A stretch of DNA of 21,669 nucleotides from JBFHFS01 sp041583495. Its GTDB lineage: Bacteria; Bacteroidota; Bacteroidia; Bacteroidales; Marinilabiliaceae. The position numbers and the translations under genes were made by a program. The DNA lies in assembly GCA_041583495.1 (NCBI GenBank), contig JBFHFS010000075.1, positions 1 through 21,669 on the forward strand, written 5' to 3'. Under the pieces are notes generated by a model. It was not told the origin of the DNA and searched no databases. It saw nothing but the letters and a program-made list of their open reading frames with translations. Of the stretch, positions 1 to 7,823 are shown one piece after another (within the stretch, counting starts at the first letter, position 1; the number at the start of each line of letters is the position of its first letter).

Positions 1-188
1 ACCCACATTGAATCCCTGACGGGATTTTGACCTGATAACCCTAGCTGCCGTTAGAATCCTTTCGTGTGACAGAATCTTCTTCCGAACCAGGTTCGGGGAA
101 GGCTATGAGAAAAGATTTTCTAAATAAATGGAAAATTGAACATTGAGCATTGAATATTCAATACCGAACACTCAATTTTAAAGAAAAA
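1..188. repeat. Partial copy of palindrome-rich intergenic repeat (right part only)
   Basis: The first 118 bases are nearly identical to 343-460 and to 2375-2493, so the window opens inside a third copy of the same element. Two perfect short palindromes are visible: AATCCC-TGAC-GGGATT at 11-26 and CCGAAC-CAG-GTTCGG at 82-96. An AT-rich tail of degenerate ATTGAACATTGA-like words follows (about 130-180). No open reading frame of note. The element continues to the left of the window. Confidence 0.85.
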
Positions 189-575
189 TATTTCAAACAT
201 GAAAGATGCTTAATAAAAACTGTAGAATGGGTTAAAGATGGTTGAATTGTGCCGTAGGCACATGATATGGGTAGAATGGATATTATAAGAATGGAATTCC
301 GTCCCGGATGGGACGGGACACAGGGTTGCCAATTATTCTGCTACCCACATTGAATCCCTGACGGGATTTTGACCTGATAACCCTAACTGCCCTTAGAATC
401 CTTTCGTATGACAGAGTCTTCTCCAGAACCAGGTTCGGGGAAGGCTATGAGAAAAGATTTTTAACATAAATGGAAAATTCAAAATTGAACATTGAGCATT
501 GAATATTCACCTTTGAATATTGACCTTTGAATATTCAATACCGAACATTCAATTTTCAAGTAAAAGATAAACAGA
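130..575. repeat. Long direct repeat, left copy
   Basis: This stretch matches 2152-2584 in the same orientation over about 440 bp, with scattered substitutions and small indels. In order it holds an AT-rich degenerate tail, the hairpin TGTGCC-GTA-GGCACA (248-262), the hairpin CCGTCCC-GGAT-GGGACGG (299-316), AATCCC-TGAC-GGGATT (353-368), and a version of the GAAC-CAG-GTTC hairpin (about 424-438) with one stem mismatch compared with the other copies. It ends in ATTGAACATTGA / TTGAATATTCA words (about 468-560). No coding potential is seen. It resembles REP-like palindromic repeats; no transposase gene is attached. Confidence 0.85.
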
Positions 576-638
576 AGAAACCTCCCCCGCAAAAATCGGG
601 AAAGGCTATCTGACCATCGAAAAACAAAATACAGACAG

Positions 639-2123
639 ATGACAAAGTCAAAAAGAATTATTTCAAATGTACTGGCAATACTCTTATTTTCATCTCAGTT
701 AAGCAGAGCAGAGGAACCGCCCAACATCATTTTTCTACTCACCGACGACCAGGTAAGCATTGCCACGGGTTGTTACGGGAACGACCAGGTTCAAACCCCC
801 AACATGGATCAGCTGGCCGAACAAGGGGTTCTGTTTTTGAACCATTACAATACAACATCGATTTGCATGGCCAGCCGGGCCAATATCATGACCGGAATGT
901 ACGAATACAAAACCGGGACTAACTTTAACCATGGGCCAATGCATAAAGCGATATTTGAGAAATCGTATCCCGTTATACTGCGGAGAGCCGGATATTTCAC
1001 CGGCTTTGCCGGTAAATTTGGGTTTGCCGTTTCCGATGGGACCAAATATTCAGATAATTCATGGGAGGTGATGCCGGTTGAGGCTTTCGATATGTGGGCC
1101 GGTGGTCCGGGGCAAACCAGCTATAAAACCAAAGAGAATAAGTACATCGCCAAATATGCTGATAATTACCCGCACAGTTCACGGGCATACGGTGCGTGGG
1201 CGGCCGACTTTTTCGAGCAAGCCAAACAGAGTGGAAAGCCATTTTGTATGTCCATCAGTTTTAAGGCGCCCCACCTGCCTTTTACGCCCGATGAATATTT
1301 CGATCACGTTTATGCAGGAAAAAAATACAAGAAACCTGAAAACTATGGGGCTGAAAATGCAACACACCTTGCACCACAAGCAAAAACCGGTCGCCAATAC
1401 AACAGTTATGATTTTTGGCGCGAATCAGAGGAATCCTATCAGGAAGCCATTCAGAAATATAACCAGCTGATCCATGGGGTGGACTATGCCATTGGAATGA
1501 TTCGTGAAGAACTCGAAAATCAGGGCCTTGCAGACAATACCGTCATCATTTTTACCGGTGATAACGGCTACAGCTGTGGCGCCCATAACCTGGCCGGGAA
1601 AGTACTTCCTTACGAAGAAGCCTCAAAATCACCACTGATCATTTACGACCCCCGGCTGCCCCAAAAAAAACGGGGCGTCAAAAGGGAAACCGTTACGGCC
1701 AATATCGATATGGCCCCAACCATTTTAAGTTTTGCCGGCATTAAAATCCCTGAAAATATGGATGGTGAGGATTTACGACCTTTAATGAAAAAGCCTACGG
1801 GAATTAAGCGAAAATCAATCACCCTGATGAATATGTGGGGCAACCAAGCCATTCAGGCCATGTCGGTGGTTACCAAAGACTGGAAATACATTTACTGGCA
1901 ATACCAGGACCAGAAAATGAAACCAACCGAGGAACTCTTTAATGTGGGGCGTGACCGTTTGGAAATGGAAAACATGGCTGCAAATCCAAAATATTCCAGG
2001 ACATTAAAAGAGATGCAAAAATTATACGATAAACATTACCAGGCCCTGGTTGAAAACAGCGTTGATTTTAATAATTATAAACCGTATGTGGACATATTTA
2101 AACGAAAATACTCCGGAGAATGA
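639..2123 (+). CDS. S1-family sulfatase, secreted (formylglycine-dependent)
   Basis: Predicted to hydrolyse sulfate esters on a carbohydrate, in the periplasm or at the surface. 494 aa, normal length for family S1. A Sec signal peptide ends near residue 24 (SRA|EE). Metal-binding DD is at 36-37, the formylglycine motif C76-M-A-S-R80 is followed by ANIMTG, and GKFG carries K126. His212 sits in KAPHLP, and TGDNG (D308/N309) with H316 and K321 completes the usual active-site set. The CxAxR variant replaces the commoner CxPSR; both are within the pattern accepted by maturation enzymes. It is the paralogue of the sulfatase at 6224 (shared YDPxLP and PTIL/STIL...AGI blocks). It stands alone between two long direct repeats, with 515 bp of non-coding DNA before its ATG that I can see and 576 bp after its stop. 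The sulfate position removed cannot be read from sequence; L-galactose-6-sulfate or D-galactose sulfate are guesses from context. Confidence 0.92.
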   Translation: MTKSKRIISNVLAILLFSSQLSRAEEPPNIIFLLTDDQVSIATGCYGNDQVQTPNMDQLAEQGVLFLNHYNTTSICMASRANIMTGMYEYKTGTNFNHGPMHKAIFEKSYPVILRRAGYFTGFAGKFGFAVSDGTKYSDNSWEVMPVEAFDMWAGGPGQTSYKTKENKYIAKYADNYPHSSRAYGAWAADFFEQAKQSGKPFCMSISFKAPHLPFTPDEYFDHVYAGKKYKKPENYGAENATHLAPQAKTGRQYNSYDFWRESEESYQEAIQKYNQLIHGVDYAIGMIREELENQGLADNTVIIFTGDNGYSCGAHNLAGKVLPYEEASKSPLIIYDPRLPQKKRGVKRETVTANIDMAPTILSFAGIKIPENMDGEDLRPLMKKPTGIKRKSITLMNMWGNQAIQAMSVVTKDWKYIYWQYQDQKMKPTEELFNVGRDRLEMENMAANPKYSRTLKEMQKLYDKHYQALVENSVDFNNYKPYVDIFKRKYSGE

Positions 2124-2151
2124 AACGTACAGATAAAACCTTTTTTACAAT

Positions 2152-2584
2152 AATGGAGAATTGAACATTGACAATTGATAATTGAATATTCAATACCGAA
2201 CACTCAATTTTAAACAAAAATATTTCAAACATGAATGATGCTTAATCAAAACTATACAATAGGATAAGGATGGTTGAATTGTGCCGTAGGCACATGATAT
2301 GGGTAGAATGGGTATTATAAGAATGGAATTCCGTCCCGGATGGGACGGGACACAGGGTTGCCAATCATTCTGCTACCCACATTGAATCCCTGACGGGATT
2401 TTGACCTGATAACCCTAGCTGCCGTTAGAATCCTTTCGTGTGACAGAATCTTCTTCCGAACCAGGTTCGGGGAAGGCTATGAGAAAAGATTTTTAACATA
2501 AATGGAAAATTGAACGTTGAACATTGACAATTGAATATTGTAAATTCAATTCAGAACATTCAATTTTCAAGAAAAAGATAGAAA
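2152..2584. repeat. Long direct repeat, right copy
   Basis: Second copy of the 130-575 element, same orientation, downstream of the sulfatase. It keeps the same internal order: AT-rich words (2152-2213), TGTGCC-GTA-GGCACA (2280-2294), CCGTCCC-GGAT-GGGACGG (2331-2348), AATCCC-TGAC-GGGATT (2385-2400), CCGAAC-CAG-GTTCGG (2456-2470) and an AT-rich tail to about 2575. With its partner it brackets the 639-2123 gene. It fills most of the 576 bp gap between genes; the remaining bases hold only the leader of the next gene. Confidence 0.85.
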
Positions 2585-2601
2585 CACTAAAACCTTATTG
2601 A

Positions 2602-2609
2602 TATTTTTG
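2602..2609 (+). promoter_or_regulatory. Possible Bacteroidota -7 element (TATTTTTG)
   Basis: TATTTTTG matches the Bacteroidota -7 consensus TAnnTTTG and lies about 90 bases before the GH117-type start, just after the repeat ends. No convincing -33 TTTG/TTG box is found at the expected distance, so this is a weak call resting on one element in AT-rich DNA. Confidence 0.25.
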
Positions 2610-2699
2610 CTCCAAATATTTATCATTCCCATTTGAAAAGACAGAAATAAACTCCGAAAAAACAAATACCGACTTTTAAATCCCAAGCACCTGAAAACT

Positions 2700-3731
2700 A
2701 TGAAACAGAAATTATCTTCAACCACCCAAAGGATGGCCGTTATACTGCTCACCATTCTACTCAGCTATTCCTGCATATTTAAAAATAAATCCAGTAAAGT
2801 TGTAACGATAGAAAGTGCCCCTGCCAGCTCGGTTCAATTTACCTATACCGATGTGACCGGCATTGGAGTCGATTCTGTGTACAACCGACGCGACAATAGT
2901 GATGTGTTAAAGGTGGGCAACAAATACTATGTCTATTATTCAAGGATGAATAAGCCCAGAGTCGCCGGCTATTGGGCCACTATCTGGTATGCCACCTCCG
3001 AAGATGAAGGCCATAACTGGAAGGAACAGGGCATGGCACTGGGACTGGGAGCCAAAGGATCTTTCGACAGCCATTCGGTATTTACCCCCAACATCCTGGA
3101 ATACAACAAAAAATATTACTTGTATTACACTGCCGTGAAACCCACACCGGGCACAACCGACAACAGCTTTGAAAATAACTCGACCAACGATTTCACCGCC
3201 ATCGGGTTGGCCGTTGCCGATAGCCCCGACGGCCCCTTTGTTCGGGTTGAAAACAACCCGGTGTTAACCATTTCAAAAGATTCGGCTGACTTCGACAGTT
3301 ATCGGGTGGACGATGCCAGCCTATTGGTCCGCGACAATAAAATCTGGCTCTATTATAAAGGCAGATCTATTATTCATGGGGAAAAGGGCTGGAGATTTAC
3401 CCAAATGGGGGTCGCCTTTGCTGACAAACCGGAAGGACCCTTTATTAAACACCCTTCCCCGATTCTGGAAAAAAGCCACGAAGTCCTTATCTGGAATCAA
3501 GACGGAGGCGTCGCCTCTCTGGCCTCGTTCGATAAGTCCATTAACCTGGCACCCGATGGGATTAACTTTGCCCCTATCCACAACAAGCTGGTTAATATTC
3601 CTTCGGCACCCGGTTTATATCGCCCAAGCTTAAGCGATGAGGGTAGAGATACGCCGATTCCCGGCTGGGGAATCTCCTTAACCACTAAAAAAGGGCCTCA
3701 TTTCCATCGCTTCGAAATGATAGAAGAATAG
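2700..3731 (+). CDS. GH117-type glycosidase (alpha-1,3-(3,6-anhydro)-L-galactosidase-like)
   Basis: Characterised GH117 enzymes release 3,6-anhydro-L-galactose from the non-reducing end of neoagaro-oligosaccharides. This 343-aa protein has the repeated KYYVYY / KYYLYYT strands of a five-bladed beta-propeller. Blocks typical of the family are RRDNSDVLKV (62-72), ATIWYATS (93-100), SHSVFTPNIL (124-133) and DDASLLV (204-210). Candidate catalytic residues are D65 or D68, D204/D205 and the adjacent H260-E261 pair, the last recalling the His-Glu pair described in GH117. The N-terminus is hydrophobic with Cys25 (LLSYSC), a weak lipoprotein site. The ATG at 2700 is the first in frame and gives the signal directly. 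The next gene starts 48 bp downstream, so the two are probably co-transcribed. A related propeller family (GH43/GH32-like) remains possible. Substrate specificity is inferred from the family. Confidence 0.75.
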   Translation: MKQKLSSTTQRMAVILLTILLSYSCIFKNKSSKVVTIESAPASSVQFTYTDVTGIGVDSVYNRRDNSDVLKVGNKYYVYYSRMNKPRVAGYWATIWYATSEDEGHNWKEQGMALGLGAKGSFDSHSVFTPNILEYNKKYYLYYTAVKPTPGTTDNSFENNSTNDFTAIGLAVADSPDGPFVRVENNPVLTISKDSADFDSYRVDDASLLVRDNKIWLYYKGRSIIHGEKGWRFTQMGVAFADKPEGPFIKHPSPILEKSHEVLIWNQDGGVASLASFDKSINLAPDGINFAPIHNKLVNIPSAPGLYRPSLSDEGRDTPIPGWGISLTTKKGPHFHRFEMIEE

Positions 3732-3779
3732 GTTTGGCCAAAATAAATGATTCAAAAACCACTTGAATTCCCCACAATA

Positions 3780-5864
3780 ATGAATAAGAGTATTCAGATT
3801 GTATTTCTAAGTTTTTTTATTGCGCTAAGTGCCTGTCAGCAAAAAAAACAGGTGTTTAGCTCCATCCCCCGGGTCATTGAGTTAAAAACCTTTGACAAAA
3901 AGGGCTTAATAACTGTCGACAATCAAGACTTTGTGCCCGATTCAAACGGAATCATTGCTGATATCAGACTAAAATTAGAACCTTTTGAGAAAGGGGTTTA
4001 TTTTCGGCCTTTTTCAGGAAAATTAGCTTCTGGAAACCGGGTTGAACCACTTTGGTTCTCAGAAGTTTCAGATTTAAGTGGTTATAAAAAAGTCGCCCCC
4101 AGAATGGATGACTTTTTGGATCTTGGCGCTTTTTTAATGTTCAAAAAACCCTCGGGTAATTACCTGGCATTATTACCCGTCGTTTCGAACAGGATTGGAA
4201 ATACTTTTACCATCCGCGACAATTCAATCTATTTAAGGGTGGCAACCTATGGAACAAAAACGGAGCATACGAAAGCTCCACTATTGGCCTATGCCGAAGC
4301 GGATAACCCTTACGAGGCCACCCGCTTGGCCTGGGAGCTGGCCAAAAATGCCGAAGGGGTAAAAGGAAATGTGAATTGGCGGTCGGAAAAAAACTACCCC
4401 GAACCCTTTAAATACCTGGGCTGGTGCTCCTGGGAACACTTCCGGCAAAACATCAACCAACCCATTATCTCACAGGCCATTCAGGACCTAAAAAAAAGTG
4501 ATATTCCCTTTCGATGGGTATTGGTCGATGATGGCTATCTGGATCAGGAAAAAGGCCGGTTGCTTTCGTTTGGAACCGATAAAAGCAAGTTTCCCAATGG
4601 CTGGGAGCCCATTACCAGCCAGAAGGATGATAAAATTAAGTGGATGGGCATTTGGAGAAACATGCAAGGTTATATGGGGGCCATTTCTCCCAATCATACC
4701 ATGAAAAATCTGGACGAGCATATTGTCCGGGTCCAATATAACGGGGCTGAAAGATATATGCCCCGCCTTTCCCCCGAGTCGGCAGATGCCTTTTACCACG
4801 AGATGACTTCAGTAACCAAAGAGGCAGGTTTTGATATCCTTAAAGTAGATTTTCAGTCCGACAATTATTTCTACAACAAGGGCTCGGAAAATGCCATTTA
4901 CGGAGTACACCTCAACAATTCAGCTTTGGAAGAAAATTGTGTCGACCAAAAGCTCCACCTGTTAAATTGTATTGCACAACAGAATTTCAACGTGTTTAAC
5001 CAACGGCACTCCTGTGTTATACGGGGGAGTGTGGATTATAAAACCACCATGGATCGGACCGATGTAACCATCGTGCAAAATTTTACCAATGCCTTCTGGT
5101 TAGGGCATCTGCATTGGGTAGATCAGGACATGTACCATTCCAGCTTTAAAGAAACAGCCCGGTTAATGGCGGTTTGCAGGGCCGTTTCGGGAGGCCCTGT
5201 TTATTTGTCGGATGAAACCAAAAACATGGATGACACCCATCTGAAACCCATCATTTATAACGATGGCAAGATAGTGGGTACCCTGGCCCCGGGCGTTCCA
5301 TTGCCCGAAAGTATGATGCAGGATCCCTTTTTCGACCATCAGGCATTCAGGGTTATCGCTCCTCTTTCAAACCAATCGGCCGCTATTTTGGCAGTTAATT
5401 TAAATCGAGGCGAAACCGTAAAATCTTCAATCTCAGTTAAAGATTACCCTTTTGCCGCGGCTATGTTGCAACCTTCAACGGGACTTTGGGAGTGCCCCCA
5501 GGAGGGCCTGATTATTTACGACAGCTATAACCAAAAAGCGGAGGTCCTTGATAATACTTATCCATTTGAATTAGAAGCCCGGGAAGAACGTCTTTTTCAA
5601 CTGAGCCCCATTACCCAGGGTTGGTCGGTTATTGGGAGACCCGATAAGTACCTGTCGGCGGCAACATTTGAACTGTTGGAGGTCTCAACGAGTGCCTTGA
5701 AAATAAAACTTCACGAAGATGGTCCTTTGCTTATTTGGAGCAGGGATAAAAGGCCTGAATCCATTAATTTTGAATTCGAAGCAATGGGCAATGGGCTCTG
5801 GAAAGGAGAATTAAAAAATCCTGAATTCACCAAAACGTATTCCATCAAGACACTTGATTATTAA
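3780..5864 (+). CDS. GH36 / raffinose-synthase (Sip1)-like alpha-galactosidase, lipoprotein
   Basis: Probably a retaining alpha-galactosidase-type enzyme. I chose the ATG at 3780 over the in-frame ATG at 3747 because it begins a clean lipoprotein signal (MNKSIQIVFL... with lipobox LSAC, Cys19); the protein is then 694 aa. An N-terminal beta-sandwich covers about 25-205. A TIM barrel begins at KYLGWCSWEHF (about 212-222), followed by RWVLVDDGY with DD at 250-251. It contains ILKVDFQ, whose D357 fits the GH36 nucleophile (KxD), and DRTD (D428) in the place of the family's acid/base aspartate block. A C-terminal beta-domain follows from about 540. Plant raffinose synthases share these blocks, but a periplasmic or outer-membrane bacterial lipoprotein is more likely a hydrolase. 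It follows the GH117-type gene by 48 bp. What alpha-linked unit it removes in this cluster is not visible. Confidence 0.78.
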   Translation: MNKSIQIVFLSFFIALSACQQKKQVFSSIPRVIELKTFDKKGLITVDNQDFVPDSNGIIADIRLKLEPFEKGVYFRPFSGKLASGNRVEPLWFSEVSDLSGYKKVAPRMDDFLDLGAFLMFKKPSGNYLALLPVVSNRIGNTFTIRDNSIYLRVATYGTKTEHTKAPLLAYAEADNPYEATRLAWELAKNAEGVKGNVNWRSEKNYPEPFKYLGWCSWEHFRQNINQPIISQAIQDLKKSDIPFRWVLVDDGYLDQEKGRLLSFGTDKSKFPNGWEPITSQKDDKIKWMGIWRNMQGYMGAISPNHTMKNLDEHIVRVQYNGAERYMPRLSPESADAFYHEMTSVTKEAGFDILKVDFQSDNYFYNKGSENAIYGVHLNNSALEENCVDQKLHLLNCIAQQNFNVFNQRHSCVIRGSVDYKTTMDRTDVTIVQNFTNAFWLGHLHWVDQDMYHSSFKETARLMAVCRAVSGGPVYLSDETKNMDDTHLKPIIYNDGKIVGTLAPGVPLPESMMQDPFFDHQAFRVIAPLSNQSAAILAVNLNRGETVKSSISVKDYPFAAAMLQPSTGLWECPQEGLIIYDSYNQKAEVLDNTYPFELEAREERLFQLSPITQGWSVIGRPDKYLSAATFELLEVSTSALKIKLHEDGPLLIWSRDKRPESINFEFEAMGNGLWKGELKNPEFTKTYSIKTLDY

Positions 5865-6223
5865 TAATTTTACAACCCGGATACAAACCCGCGCAGAAAT
5901 AAAGATGCCTTCTGTTATTGGCGAAGCCTGCAACAGAAGTGACAAATTTCAAATTGCCCATCCCAAACCTGATGTGGCATATGGCCAATCCCCTCCCCAA
6001 CGATCTTTCAATAGAGGGCATTTTGCAGTTTAAAAAATCATGCAAATGATTGAAATATTTGTGCAAAAAGAATATCAAAAGGCCATTGCACGAATAATAC
6101 CAACCCGATTAATAAAAAAATAGGATCTTTATACAAAACAGAAACAGTCCTCCCAAAATCCAGGGCAGACCCACGCGTGACGACGGAACAAAGATTGACA
6201 AGAATATCAAACAATTGGAGCTG
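5865..6223. other. Intergenic spacer of 359 bp with a nested hairpin
   Basis: No gene is supported here. At 5910-5938, TTCTGTT and AACAGAA pair (7 bp), and their loop contains GGC-GAA-GCC (5920-5928), giving a nested hairpin shortly after the preceding stop. It lacks a T-run on the plus strand, so a terminator role is uncertain. A second small palindrome, AATCAT-GCAA-ATGATT, is at 6036-6051. The promoter of the following gene run presumably lies here, but I find no convincing TAnnTTTG. Confidence 0.5.
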
Positions 6224-7777
6224 ATGAAGAAAATAGTTGTTTATACATTACTGATCACCCTCACAATAGGCTGCGTCAATCCAAAGAACCAAAATAAACA
6301 ACCCAACATTATTTTTCTTCTCTCCGACGATCAAAGGGACAACACGTTTGGTGCCATGGGGCACCCATACATCCAGTCACCCAATGTAGATAAGCTCATT
6401 CAACAGGGGGTAAGGTTCGCGAACACCTATATTGCCGAGCCTATCTGTTGCCCCAGCCGGGTCGCCCTGTTTACCGGAATGAATGAACGAATGAGCGGCG
6501 TTGGCTTTACCTCTTCGTACAAATTAACCGACCAACAATGGAGCCGTAGTTATCCTGAACTGTTGCGACAAAATGGCTATTTTACAGGGATGATTGGCAA
6601 GTTTGGGATCGAATATTACACCTTCAAAGGGAAAGCCTCTACAAAATTTGATTTCTGGAAAGCCCATGACGGATGGGCCAAATTCTGGCCAAAAACCGCA
6701 AAAAACTGTTCTGAATATTTTGACTCGGGTGAGGACATCATTACCCCTGTAATGGGCGAAAGCATCGAGGATTTTTTAGAAACGGCTCCGGCCGATAAAC
6801 CATTTTGCCTGTCGGTAAGCTTTTCGGTACCCCACGGGAGTCAGGTTAAATCGATGTACCCCGGGAACAAGGCTGCTGAAGATTGTATGATACCCGCCAA
6901 TGAATATGAGAAATTAAAAGGACATCCATTCTACGATACCCTTTATCGCGATGCCGGCATTCAAATACCCGCGGAAACGGCTACGGATCCTTATGTCAAT
7001 ATCCCTTTTAACGTATTGAATCAGTATAAAGGGCGCGCCAACAAAATATACAATTACGACTACAATCCCACTTCATGTTACGAGCACCACATACGCTATT
7101 ACCAAATGATATCGGCGATGGACAAAGTGATTGGCGACATGGTGCAATCCTTAAAGGACAAGGGGTTAAGTGAAAATACCATCATCATCTTTGCCAGCGA
7201 CCATGGTTTGCTCATGGGTGAGTACGGAATGGGCGGCAAAGCCCTTTTATACGACCTGACCACCAAAATCCCTTGTTTTGTCTACGACCCACAATTACCT
7301 GATAATAAAAGAGGTATAATAAATAAAAATTTAGTCTCCAGCATGGATATCCCCTCTACCATCCTGGACTATGCAGGCATCACCCCTCCCGATAATATGC
7401 AGGGAACCAGCCTGAGACCCTTGATAACGGGTGCCAAAACAACATGGAGAGAGGAAATATTTTTGGAAAGCATGTATACCGGTCGAGGAAACCCTGTTTG
7501 TGAAGGGATGCGAATGGGAGACTGGAAATACATCCGTATGTTCCAGATCAAAAAAGGAAAATATTCCGAACAAGATATCGATTTCAGTTCCAGAAAACCC
7601 GACTTTGAACAACTCTTTAACCTAAAGAAGGACCCCGAAGAGATGACCAATTTAATCAGTGATTATGAGGGGACTGAAATCCTCACCAAATTGCGAACTA
7701 AAACCGCCAATACCGCTGAAAAGCTTAATACTGAAAGAGCAAAGTATAAACAATCCACCCCCACCGAACAACGGTAA
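6224..7777 (+). CDS. S1-family sulfatase, lipoprotein
   Basis: Predicted sulfate-ester hydrolase anchored to a membrane by a lipid. The ATG at 6224 gives 517 aa and begins MKKIVVYTLL with lipobox TIGC (Cys17); the upstream TTG at 6215 would add only three residues and is not needed. Metal-binding DD is at 35-36. The formylglycine site is C75 in C-C-P-S-R79, followed by VALFTG. GKFG holds K126, SVPHG carries the conserved His, and ASDHG (D326/H327) with K339 completes the site. It is a paralogue of the 639-2123 sulfatase (PNIIFLLxDDQ, YDPxLP, SLRPL blocks). It heads a run of five closely spaced genes; GH29 follows after 46 bp, which suggests a desulfation step linked to GH29 action. Sulfate position and subfamily are not assigned. 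Confidence 0.92.
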   Translation: MKKIVVYTLLITLTIGCVNPKNQNKQPNIIFLLSDDQRDNTFGAMGHPYIQSPNVDKLIQQGVRFANTYIAEPICCPSRVALFTGMNERMSGVGFTSSYKLTDQQWSRSYPELLRQNGYFTGMIGKFGIEYYTFKGKASTKFDFWKAHDGWAKFWPKTAKNCSEYFDSGEDIITPVMGESIEDFLETAPADKPFCLSVSFSVPHGSQVKSMYPGNKAAEDCMIPANEYEKLKGHPFYDTLYRDAGIQIPAETATDPYVNIPFNVLNQYKGRANKIYNYDYNPTSCYEHHIRYYQMISAMDKVIGDMVQSLKDKGLSENTIIIFASDHGLLMGEYGMGGKALLYDLTTKIPCFVYDPQLPDNKRGIINKNLVSSMDIPSTILDYAGITPPDNMQGTSLRPLITGAKTTWREEIFLESMYTGRGNPVCEGMRMGDWKYIRMFQIKKGKYSEQDIDFSSRKPDFEQLFNLKKDPEEMTNLISDYEGTEILTKLRTKTANTAEKLNTERAKYKQSTPTEQR

Positions 7778-7823
7778 AAGCATTTAAACAGGCTTTTTAC
7801 CATCGGCCAAAAAAAACAGCAAA

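Noticed and set aside
1..575. Possible CRISPR array from the repeated blocks
   Set aside because: The repeats are hundreds of bases long, not evenly spaced, share their would-be spacers, and have no Cas genes nearby.
1078..1470. 130-codon plus-strand open frame inside the first sulfatase
   Set aside because: It is an alternate frame of a gene with intact sulfatase motifs and has no protein-like features of its own.
5845..6078. 77-codon minus-strand open frame in the 5865-6223 spacer
   Set aside because: It overlaps the end of the GH36-like gene, shows no family resemblance and no leader features, and probably arises by chance.
6215..6223. TTG start for the second sulfatase
   Set aside because: It adds only three residues before an ATG at 6224 that already gives a complete lipoprotein signal.
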